Of a DNA stretch of 64,000 nucleotides, positions 29,801 to 41,800 are shown piece by piece; within the stretch, counting starts at the first letter, position 1, and every line of letters starts with the position of its first letter. The stretch covers positions 93,304,122-93,368,121 of the forward strand of contig CM036618.1 in assembly GCA_020746105.1 (NCBI GenBank). The letters run 5' to 3'. The stretch is from Trogon surrucura (Eukaryota > Chordata > Aves > Trogoniformes > Trogonidae). Both the position numbers and the translations under genes were made by a program. The notes beneath the pieces are model-generated. The model did not search any database. It was not told where the DNA came from and saw only the letters and a list, made by a program, of their open reading frames with translations.

Positions 29801-32800
29801 AAGGCTGTCTTTATTTGGAGAGTTCTCTCCTGAGCCAGTTGGGATGCGTGCTTTCAATTGCCATGACACAGGAGCTTTTACTACTGAATTCAGGAGGCGT
29901 TTGTTTATAAGGCCTCATAAATTTGAATGTGAAGATGGATGTGATGTCAAGGCTGGCTGAATGATTTGGTAGCATTGGGTAAGCAAAATAGTCGATTACT
30001 GGATGTTCAAAATTCTGTCCTCGGAAAACCAGCATGTAACAGCCTGTCATGTTCGGTGTACATATTTCAAGGTCTGATTCAGAGGCAGGTAGTAAAAGCA
30101 GTGGGAAAACACCATGTACCTTTTTATAAAACCTGTCAGATGTTCTTGTGTTGTTTCTCGTGCAGATTGGTTGGTTACTTGTCACAGGAAGTGGTATATG
30201 GATGGCATTCATACAAAGTGAAACTTAAGGGTTATAAGTCTTTTATTTACTTATTGTCCTGTAGATGCATATTGGAGGGAGTGAAATTGACTGCATTCCT
30301 GCTTTTTGTTGTTGTTCTCTTGTTGCTAAAATTTATGAAGAGCAAGGCCTGAATAACTAGAAGTTAATGAACGTATTTCTTTTAATCTAAGAAATGGGAA
30401 GGTGTTTCAGGAGCAGTGTGTCTTGCATTCCTCCTCTGAGTTTTAAGTGAAATTTTAGCTGATGCTTGAAATGTATGTGAGTACATGTTCACAACAAAGA
30501 ATATCATCACAACATGAATTTTGCCTGTGCCAGCATATTTTGTTTTATGAACCTTCCATGCTTACTGAACGCCGTGATGGATGGCTCCAGGCTCCTCACT
30601 ACTTCTCCTTCTGAGCAGGCTGTTCCTGTGTTACTGAACCTTTTGTAATTTGCTGTCATCTCAAACATAATTTTTCAGATCTAGTTTTATTGTGTCCTGC
30701 TTCAGTGAAGTGAACTCAGTATTAAGTCCTGAAAGCCACAGCTGAGATTAAAAATGCTCGATGCCTTCAAGTGACTTCAGGGTGATGTGCCATTTTCCCT
30801 GCGAGTCTTTGACCCCAGTAGTAGTACATCAACTCAGGTCCCATTGCCTCAGTGTGCTCCCTTTGCTTTCTTTATAGGCCAAGATGGGCTTCCGAGAAGG
30901 AGAAGGTCTGGGGAAATATGGCCAAGGCAGGAAGGATATTGTTGAGGCCTCCAATCAGAAGGGAAGGAGAGGCTTTGGGCTGACCCTCAAAGGATTTGAT
31001 GGGGAACTCAATATTGATTGGCAGGATGAGCCAGAGGTAAGTACTTTCTCTTTTGTATCCCTTTTCAGTTGCTGTGTTCAGGAAATGATGTTTAGGGTTG
31101 TCTGATACAACTGGCTAGCATTAAGTGGCTCTGCTGGCTAGACCCAGGCCTTATTTTGTCCCAGGACAGCGTGGCAAAACTTGTTTTCTTTCACGTCTGT
31201 TAATGCTCTGGCACAAAATTGGTTTCAGACAGATTGTTCCAGGGGTCTGTAGGATTTGTTTCCGAGTTTGCAGTAGTGAATGTCATTAAAAATTGTTACC
31301 AAGCTCTCTTGGGTTTACCATTTTTGTTTTGTATATCGTTTTTCATGCCTGTATAGGTGATCTAAAAAAAAAAAAAAGTCTTTTCTAGGTGTGTTTAATT
31401 GTCCCAAATATAATGCCTACATGTTATTTTCTTGTGTCTTGTCAAGTTCTTCAACAAGGTAGAACACTGGGAAATAGAAATAGGTGTTATCAGGAAAGTA
31501 AAGCCCAGGTTTAATATTATTTAATGCCAAATAGCTGCTGTGTGTTGTATTTCAACAGAAAAACTCCCAAACCAGGAATGTGGCAGTGGTCGAGTAAGCC
31601 AGAAGGTCCCAGCCATTGTTAGTCAAGGGCAGTGATGCTTGTCAAGCTGTGTGTGGTGCATGTTAACAGTACTTTGTTTTCCATTCTCTGAATTGTTTTC
31701 AGTAGTTGAAATAATATCAGAAGTTACTCCGTCACAGGCAGGAATTTGAGGCCTGTCACAGAATCACAGAATGTTACGGGTTGGAAGGGACCTCAAAAGA
31801 TCATCTAGTCCAATCCTCCTGCCAGAGCAGGATCACCTACAGTAGGTCACACAGGAACGTGTCCAGGCGAGTTTTGAATGTCTCCAGAGAAGGAGACTCC
31901 ACAACCTCCCTGGGCAGCCTGTGCCAGTGCTCGGTCACCCTCACAGTGAAAAAGTTTTTTCTAGTATTTTTGTGGTACCTCCTGTGTTCCAGCTTGCACC
32001 CATTGCCCCTTATCCTGTCATTAGACATCCCTGAGAAGAGCCTGGCTCTGATCTCCTGACGCTTACCCTTTACGTATTTGTAAACATTAATGAGGTCACC
32101 CCTCAGCCTCCTCTTCTCCAAGCTAAAGAGACCCAGCTCCTTCAGCCTTTCCCCATAAGGGAGATGTTCCACTCCCTTCATCATCTTTGTGGCTCTGCGC
32201 TGGACTCTCTCAAGCAGTTCCCTGTCCTTCTTGAACTGAGGGGCCCAGAACTGGACACAATATTCCAGATGCGGCCTCACCAGAGCAGAGTAGAGGGGCA
32301 GGAGGACCTCTCTCGACCTAGAGGACTTCTGTTGACCTATCATGTAGGCCCATTGGTTTAGGACTCACTCTTTAGTTTCTACAGCTTGCAGGAGTTAAAT
32401 GTTGTGTATAATCAATCCTTGTGGATGATACTACTATAATAAATCTAAGAAGCTTAGTAGATCTTACCAACCTCTCTCTTTGGAAAAATAGCATCACTTT
32501 GATTGTACCTGCTAAAACAGTTCTTTCCCAAGATTATAAAATTTTTTTGAAGCCTGAATTAAGTTGTGGAATGAGGGGATCCTTTTAGAAAGAACTGAGA
32601 GAAAGAATGCGTAAAGCACCATCAGGAGTTATGGGGATTTTTTTGTTTTGTTTTGTTTTTTTTCAGTCATGTCTTTTGTAGCATCTCTAAAATGTACCTT
32701 AAGAGTACTAGGCTATTGCTTTGTCTTGATTATTTTATCAGACTGAGAGCAAAGTGCTTTGTCAGTTTTTTTTGTAGTAGAGATTTATGGGATTTTTTGT

Positions 32801-35800
32801 GATTTCTATTGTTGTTTAGTGTTTTTTAAATTTTAAATCCATACAAATAAGATTTATGTTAGAACCAGGAGATAAAAGATTCTGTGATTGGCCCTAAAGT
32901 CATGGCATAACCCGTTATGCTAGGAATGGGAGTCAAACTTTTGGGACACAATTTGTTGTTGTATTTTGCCGGAAAATACATCTTTGGCTCTTCCCATGTC
33001 TTGTGTTTGCAGCCCAGTGCCTATGAGGAGGTGGACTGGTGCCTCGAGTGTACCACAGAAATCCCCGACGCCCAGGAGCTGAAGGAGTGGATGACTGTGG
33101 GGAAGGTAATTTTTTAGATCTCGGCGCTTACCAGCTTAAGACAATGCAGGGCTGCTCAGCCTGAAACAGTTGCCTTGGCAAAGAGTTGTAGAATAACCTA
33201 GGCTGGAGGGGATGTCTGGAGATTGCTAGTGCAGTTTCCTGCTTAAAGCAGTTCCAAGTAGATGAGGTTGCTCAAGGCCTCATTTGGTTGAGTTTTGAGT
33301 ATCTCCAAGGATGGCAGTTTCACAGCCTATTACAGCATGTGTTTTAGTATTTGGTAACCCAGTTGACAAAAGAACATTTCTGTGTGGGTAGCTGGTATGT
33401 TTTGTGTTGGAGCGTGTCTGCTGTTTCTTGTCCTACCACTGTCCATCCCTAAGAGTCTAGATCAATCTTCTCTGTTTTCTGCCATTAGATACTTGTAGAC
33501 GACAATAGGATCTCCATTCTGAACAAACTGTGTTCTCTCAGCTTCTCCTAAAATACCAGGTGCTTCTGCACCCTTGTCATCTTGGTGGCCTGTTTGCTGG
33601 GCTTGCTTCAGTCTGTCTGTCTTGTCCTGGGGAATGCTGAGCTGGGTGGGTGCAGTATTCCACACGTGGTCTCAAGATGCCTAACGGGAGAGTAATCCTC
33701 AGTCTTCTGGCTACCCTTTTGCTAATGCAGCCTAGTATGTGGTTGGCAGCCTTTGTCCATTAGTGGTCCACATTCTGAAATGACTGGTACCATGTTTGCT
33801 AAATGTTCTCTGTGTTCTCATGCTGTTCCAGAGGAAGATGGTGATTGAAGATGAAACAGAGTTCTGCAATGAAGAGCTTTTACGTAATGTCCTGCAGTGC
33901 AAGGTGAGTCTACTTCTTTAGGGAGGAACTGAAGTTTTGGGGAAGCTGGTCAAATAAATAATTGAAGAAGATTGAATTGTTTAGGTGATTGGCAAGAGCT
34001 CAGAATGTCCTCTTTCAGTTCCATGACACTGGTACGACCCAGCACCCTGGTTGTTAACTTGTCTGTTCAGCAACCTGTTTTGTACCTCAGCCTTCGAAGA
34101 GAAGAATGAAAACAGTCTCACTTTCTTAGTCCAACGGAGAGACTGAAGACTTGGATAAGCTAAGGAAATAAGCTTCCTTTCTTTTCTTGCGTCTTCCATC
34201 TTTCTCTCTAGGTTTTTATTATGCCGTTGTAAATTACAGTAGAGTCTGTGTGTATGTGTGAGAGAAATACCTTAGGCTGGGACTGTTTTTGAGGTGGCTA
34301 ACCATATTATCAGGCTCTGGAGGTATCAGCGTATAATACCTCAGTGTCACTAAATTTGCCTAAGAACTAGGATGGCTTAGAAGAGGAGTATGTATCACTA
34401 TCTGATGGAAAAGCATTTTGTATTGGTGAACCACACCCTGCAACAAGTTTGTTGTCTAAGGAAAGAGACGCATGAGGATAGGAAATGCTTATGCCTCCCT
34501 ATTCCTCAAGGCTGTGCCAGGCCTGGCTCAATTTTGTTTCTGTTTGTGCAGAGCGTGTTTGATGAACTGGATGGAGAAGAAATGCGTCGAGCCCGAACGA
34601 GGTCTAACCCCTACGAGATGATCCGTGGAGCTTTCTTCCTGAACAGGTTTGCAGAACTTCTGGTTGTTTAGCCCCTTTTCTATCTGTGTACGCTTTCAGC
34701 TTTGGGAGACAAGGTTGAAACTTAATAGGTCCCTGTTTATCTGTTCACAGGGCTGCAATGAAGATGGCAAATATGGACCATGTCTTTGACTATATGTTTA
34801 CAAACCCTAAGGACTTCCATGGGGTGAGGGCCTCTTTTTAACTTTCAAACAGCAGTGCTTTCTCAGAGAATGGAAAAGGTGGGGAGAAAGGAGAATCCTT
34901 AGGATACTAGCTGGGAAAGAGACTTCTACAAGTAGTGCAGTTTATGGTGTGTCTGGTTTGACTGATGGGAGCTGTTACTGGGTCAGTAGAATTTCCTCAG
35001 TTTCCTTTTGCAGAAGCCTTTGATAAAGGAGCGAGACGCGGAGCTGCTCTACTTTGCTGATGTGTGTGCCGGTCCCGGAGGCTTCTCCGAGTACGTCTTG
35101 TGGCGGCGGAAGTGGCACGCGAAAGGATTTGGCATGACCTTGAAAGGACCAAACGATTTTAAACTGGAGGACTTCTATTCTGCTTCCAGTGAGCTCTTTG
35201 AACCTTATTATGGTATGTAGTGCATGTGTAAGTGTTACCTGATTGTTTTGCCTATGCTGCAGCCTCTGTATCAGGAGCTGGGCTGGTATTGATACCAACA
35301 TGGGGATCTAACAGAAGACTGTTTATAGAGAAGTGTTTTTGCAGGGTAGAAGGAGGCTAGAGATTAGTGAGCTTGCATACCAAGACACATTTGCGCACTT
35401 ATTCCCAGTCTTTCCTGGGAATGTATGTCCCATTGCAATAGTTGATACTCGAGCGCTTATCTGAAAAATTGTAGAGTGCTTTAATATTACTCAGCAGTAC
35501 TTTCTCCGCTTCATTGATGTCAGCCTGAAACACAGTGAGTGAGATGACTTTACCATAGAATCATGGAATGATTTGGGTTGGAAGGGGCCTTAAAAATCAT
35601 CTAATTCCAACTCCCCTGCCATGGGCAGGGACACGTTCCACTAGACCAGGCTGCTCAAAGCCCCATCCAACCTGACCTTGAACACTTCCAGGGAGGGGAC
35701 ATCCACAGCTTCTCCAGGCAGCGTGTTCCAGTGTCTCACCACCCTCACAGTAAAAATTTCTTCTATAATTTAAATCTACTCTCTTTCAGTTTGAAACAGT

Positions 35801-38800
35801 TACACCTCGTTCTATCACTGCATTCCCCAATTTAAGAGTCTCTCCCTATCTTTCCTTTGGGCCCTCCTTAAGTACAGGAAGGCTGCTATAAGGTCTCCCA
35901 GAGCTTTCTCTTCTCCAGGCCGAGCAACCTAAGCTCTTTCAGACTGTCCTCGTAGGGGAGGTCCAGCCCTGTGACTTGCCCAAAGGTCTGATAGCAGAGC
36001 CAGAGATAGAAACCTTACTTGCCTGACTGCCAGTATGCTTCTATACCAGATCTCCCTAGTTCTGCTTTGATAATTGATTTTGGTAAAGATAAATAAACTA
36101 GACTTGGGCTAGAGGCGGTATGTGAATCACTGTGACTGAGCTTCTTAATCCAAAGAGGTTTAAGCTAACGTGTTTTACTTTGCTTTGAGACAGACTAAGC
36201 AGGTGCTTAGTTTGAGACAGACAATTGGATGGTAACTTGTTTAAGCTTGCTGACATGTTTGAGCCCTCTCTCTGCATTGCCTTAGGAATTGGAAGGGAAA
36301 TACAAGGATTGCTAATATTTCTGCTTCTTACTTCAGACTGTGTAAAGGAAACTCAAGCGTGACTGTCGTGTAGAAAAGAGGATTTGCTTTTCCATTGTGC
36401 TTCCCCCCCGCTCCCCGCCTCCACCGCTCTGACTTCTATCAAGTGCCACTTTTGACACCTGACCATGAACTCTTAGGCAATGGTTAGCGTTTCAGGATTA
36501 GATCTGTTAAAGAGAAGGTTCATGGCAAGGGCAGCAAGGCAGATAAACACATTGTTCTAATGGCTGCAGCATCTGGATCTTCATAACTCACTGAAAACTG
36601 GTGTTCTTAGGGAGAGAAGGAGATACCTGGAGAAATTAATAGCCCGGTGACTTTGATGCATTTTCGTGATCCATTTCTGTCTGTTATGCTATAAAGTCTG
36701 CTGAGATGTGTACAAACTCAGTTCCAGTGATGGGAAGGAAGTAGATTGCTGTGATATTTGTGTTGTGAAGAATGGTAACAAACTCTAGCATCGCTTCACT
36801 TACTGGCAAGGATGATCGATGAGGAATTTAGTTATCAAAGCACTATCATGCATCCTGATCTCTGCTGCTTTCTAGTCCTCTGGTTCAGTTAATAGAAGCT
36901 GTAGTTGTAAAAGATTTATAGGGACTAATACTAAATAGAAGGTCAGGTTTCTTCAAAGTCAAAATGATGAGCTCTGGAATACCCCTTAGATTGGCTTTCT
37001 AAAACATCAACCTGGGGCACAGTGTACCTCTTCAGAAAGAGCCACGTGGAAAAACTACGAACGTTCATGCACAAGCCCTATTTCCCTTTCTCTACTCCCT
37101 TTGCAATCTTGTTTGCAAGTGTTTTTTTTGGAGTTGTTTTTTTAAATTCTGGATTGCGTTGTGTTTGGAAATAGCGTATTGTGTTCCTTCAGAATGATTT
37201 GAATTCTTAGGAGAAGGTTGCCAGTGCACAATGTAAATAATTTTGCCTTGTCTGTAAAAGCATGTTAGTACCAGGTGAGCTGTGCAGTGAGATCGAGCCA
37301 CACGTTTTTTGTAGGTTCCGCAATGTGTCATTCCCACTCGGATGAGAATATTATGTTGTCATGCAGTCACCTCTTATCTCAGGGGAGGGAAGTGAATGAT
37401 TTGTTTTTTGCTGAGGTGAATTTACAACTCATCATTTGAGCATGGTTTTTATAATGGTTTTGTTTAGCTATGGCCACGCAATCTGAATATTTTCTCTAAA
37501 TTAACAATCATCTGAAGTAGTGAACAAGGGAATGTGTTAATGCTTATTTGCCTATCTAGGTCTGCGTAATTTCTGAGTGAATGTCGACTGAATACAATAC
37601 ATCACCTGCACATACTGATCTTCTGCCTGTACTTCCAAACGTGTTAGTAATTGTCTTCTCTTTTCCCCTTAGGAGAGGGAGGAATTGATGGTGATGGAGA
37701 CATCACTCGCCCAGAGAACATTACTGCTTTCCGGAATTTTGTTTTGGACAATACTGATCACAAAGGAGTTCATTTCTTAATGGCTGATGGGGTTGGTCCA
37801 TTTCTTTTTCTGCCTGCACTAATGACAAAAACTGATACCAGTCTGCATATAATAGGATACTTGACATGTGTCTGTAGTTAAAATGTGAAATTCTTCAAGA
37901 CTTGCCATTAAAATTCCTAGTGGCAGTGTTTTTTATCTTAAAGAAATGGAAAATACCATGATTCCATGATTTAGCTATACAGGATCATTTTCTTGACTAA
38001 AAGATTTGTAGAGATACTAATGATATGCTTTGTGCTTTGTAGGGTTTTTCAGTGGAGGGTCAGGAGAATCTGCAAGAAATCCTAAGTAAACAGCTCATGC
38101 TTTGCCAGTTCCTTACAGCACTGTCCATTGTCCGGACAGGTAAGTTTTATCCATTAATCTTCTTCCCTTTTCTCAAAGGTGTGAGTTGCATTGTGGAAGG
38201 ATGCTTGTACAGTTCTTATTAACATGCTGTGAAGTTTGCTCTGCAGTGAGGTTAAGTTGCACAGAATTGAGTGTGTATGCACACATCCCCGAGACAGTTG
38301 TCACAGATCTAAGAGAACTGGGGCAGAAAAGATTTTGTCAATTATCCTTTTAATTAAAAGTGTGAGGTAAAGTCTGTCTTGGGCTAAAGTGTGATAACTG
38401 GATGGTATATCTGAGCTTTATGGCAGCAGCTGGACCGTCTGCTTCCTGAGTATTCTAGTAGGCTGGCTGGAACAGAGAGTGGCGTTTATCCATTTCATCC
38501 TTTTCTCTAATTTGTGGCTTGAGAATTTGCCATCTCTGTGATCAGAACACAATGATGTCTCACATTGTCTTAGCTGTACCTCACTGTTGCCAAATGATGG
38601 CCATTACAGCTCTGTTTGATTTTGATGGCTCCTCTCTTCTGCTGAATTTAGGTAGCAGTTGGCACTGATGCAGAAGATAAAAAATACTCATTGCGCTCTA
38701 TGTCTTGTGCCCTATGTTTAAAAAGTACCTGAGGCAATGATCTACTTAGCAGTAGTCTCAAATGTGATATGGTAAAAGCAGCAACCTTCTTTTAAGTCTT

Positions 38801-41800
38801 TCCTGTCTGGGTAGATAATAGCTCTGTAAGACTGTTTTTTGCTTGGGGAAACTGTGAATCCTGTTTGAAGGCAAGGGGCAATGTGGACTCTTTCTCGATG
38901 GTCAGTAATTCTGTCTAGGTAACGTAGTTTTCTCCCCCAGCCTGAGGATTCTTGCGTATATTGAAGCTCCTTTTCCATTGAGGCTTTTGCATAGGTCGCT
39001 TCCATGCCATAGGGCACAGCTTGGGCCTGGAAGCGGGGAGTGCGGGGTGAATAGAAGCCTTGCTTCTGAGACAGCATGCATACTGCTTTGATCATGGTCA
39101 GGAAAATGCTTTTCTCTTTGTAGCAGAGATATGGGGAAGATGGTTCACAGAGCCCCATTGGCCCACTTCGTGAATGTGTTTTAAGATGCTGTGTAATTGT
39201 ACAAAACCACTCCTACCAGTTCTGCAGAAGAGAAAGTTATTGAGGTCCTGGAATCATCTTGTTTCCTTATAATCTGATGGTATTGGTGTGCTTCCTCTCT
39301 CTTTTTTTTTTTTTTTTTTTCCTAGGAGGACATTTTGTCTGCAAAACCTTCGACTTGTTCACTCCGTTCAGTGTGGGACTTGTTTATCTGCTGTATTGCT
39401 GCTTTGAGCGAGTGTGCATCTTTAAACCTGTCACAAGCCGCCCTGCTAACTCAGAGAGGTGAGATTCTGGACTGTGACTACTAAAGAAACTGTCCTCTGT
39501 AAATACAGTGATAGATGGATTTGGATAAGTCTAGTGGAAGCTCTGTGACCTGCCTCAGTTGGCAGCGGCCTTGGAGGAAGAAGCATTTAAATGCTCTAGC
39601 AAATTATGATGTTTGACAAGGTAAAGAAGAAATTTGCCAAATTGCTCTTCTGAGGAGAAAGCAGTGGAACTGAATATGTAACAAATTCAGTTTTGCATGA
39701 AATAACTCTGGTTCTAATGAAGCTAGAACATATTATATGTGTTACTCTACTTGTCAAGTTTGACAGAATTGATTTGCTACTTGAGAGAGGTCTCTGGGGT
39801 TTTTCAGTAGGATTGAGGTTTTCCAGCCTTTCCAGAGCATAGAAGATGTATAATGATTTTGTGATATGTGAGATTGTACCTTCTTAGCGATACCCAGGAG
39901 AAAAGAATTTCTGGGATTTGGGAAGCTGTTCTGATAATGGGAATGTGGTGGGAAATTTGGCTATGTGGAAGAACAGAGCTTGCATCTGATCTCTCTGCCA
40001 TGCTCCTCAGATATGTGATATGCAAAGGATTAAAGCTAGGGATCGATGACGTGCGGGACTATCTCTTCACGGTGAACATCAGACTCAACCAGCTGCGCAA
40101 CTCTGATGTGGATGTGAATCTCGTTGTCCCATTGAACGTGATCAAAGGCGACCAGGATTTCTATGATTACATTGTCCAGTCCAATGAAAAGTGAGTGCCT
40201 GTGGGCAAGGAGGGCTGCTGCCTGTAGTCAGGTTAACCAACATGGCTTTCAGTTGTAGCTTCTTGCGCTCATGGAGGTACTTGTTGGTGCTGCTGTGCTG
40301 CTCTGCTTTTGGTCCCTGAGAGGCTTAGCAGAGCAGGTTGACCCTGTCGATAGAAATGCTGTCAACTGTTAGTGACTATTTGCCCTCTGAGTACTGTGTA
40401 GAAAAGAAAGGAGGCTACTGTCTAGCTCTTTCTGGTGGTCTTCCTGTCACTTTAAATCATGTTGGCAATGATGTGTCACTGCTCTGAGGATCAGACAGGC
40501 TTCCTCCTGGTGTCCCAATGCTCTTCCTTGTTCTGAACGGTAGAAAAATCTTGGAGGTGATTAACTTGCTCCCTGACTGAAACTTATCCTCTCTTTCAGC
40601 CACTGTAAAGTTCAGATAAAGGCACTAGCCAAAATTCGAGCCTTTGTTCAAGACACGTAAGTATATTCTTCTGGCTTTTGGTAAGAACTGAATTAACCTA
40701 CTATAAATGAATTGCCTTGTCCTTCTTTAATGTGTTCTTGATTTGGGCTGATACTTGGCTTGGTCTTTGGAACTAGGAAAGTGAAGAGTGCTTTTAGGTA
40801 GCTCGGTTTGTGTCTCTCCTTAGTTATCTGCAGAAACGTGTGGGTGGCTGGAGGGGTCCTCAAAGTCAGTGGTCTGTTATCACCCTTGTTGAGGCAGCTT
40901 TCAGGCATGGCATGATTTTCAATTACTGTAAGTGGGCCTGCTTCTTGTAAGCAGAAAAGCAGCCCGCAGCTGTTATGTTCAGTTCTACACTAACCATCTA
41001 AGTTGGGTGTGGTTCATAGCTCTTCATTTTACAGGGGCCATTCAGAGCATTTAAGTTCCATACCTACAATTGCCTAAAGCTTATGATGTGAATTTCTTGG
41101 TGTAAAGTAAACGTGTATCAGTTTCCCTGGCATGACTTTTCTGTGCAAGTGTCATTCAGAGACAATACGTGGTAGAAAATTGAGTGAGTCTGGCAGTCAG
41201 GAATTATCTACAAGTTAATCCTAACATTAACACTGCTTTTTGTGTGGCCTTCACCGGGTCTTTGCTGCTATTTGTACACAGGACTATGTACCCAGCTCTT
41301 GGAGATTATGCATAAGTTCATCCTAATACATAACTTCTTGAAAATATTGATGCTCAGTGGTACTTTCATGGAATGGAGCGATGGCTGCTAATCGGTAGTG
41401 CAGACTGTGAAACAAAGCGAAACATGGGGTTTAAAGATGGGTGGAGGGTGGGGAGGGAAGGCAGCATCTTCTTTTGTGTAACCTGTTGAGGAACAGTTCA
41501 TGTTTTGTCATTCCTCACAAAGACACTGAAAGATGCAAGTTTTATAGGGCTGGGATATGTAGTGCTGCAAGAGCAAGGGGGTTTCATGGTCTTAACGGGC
41601 TGCTGCCTTTCTCTAGGACACTGATTGAGCCACGGCAGGCTGAAATCCGGAAAGAGTGTCTCCAGCTATGGGGGGTAAGTAAGCTGACAAACAGGGAGGT
41701 TGTGAAGGTGTCCTTGCTGTGGTGACAAAGGAATGGAATTACAGTACCAAAAGGACTTTCTAGCCAGAGATTTAATGCACTGTCTTGTGGGAAGGTCAGA

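Noticed and set aside
29811-30352. Overlapping 133- and 128-codon open frames in a CMTR1 intron
   Set aside because: They have no splice context, no domain and unremarkable composition. Chance frames in a long intron are expected.
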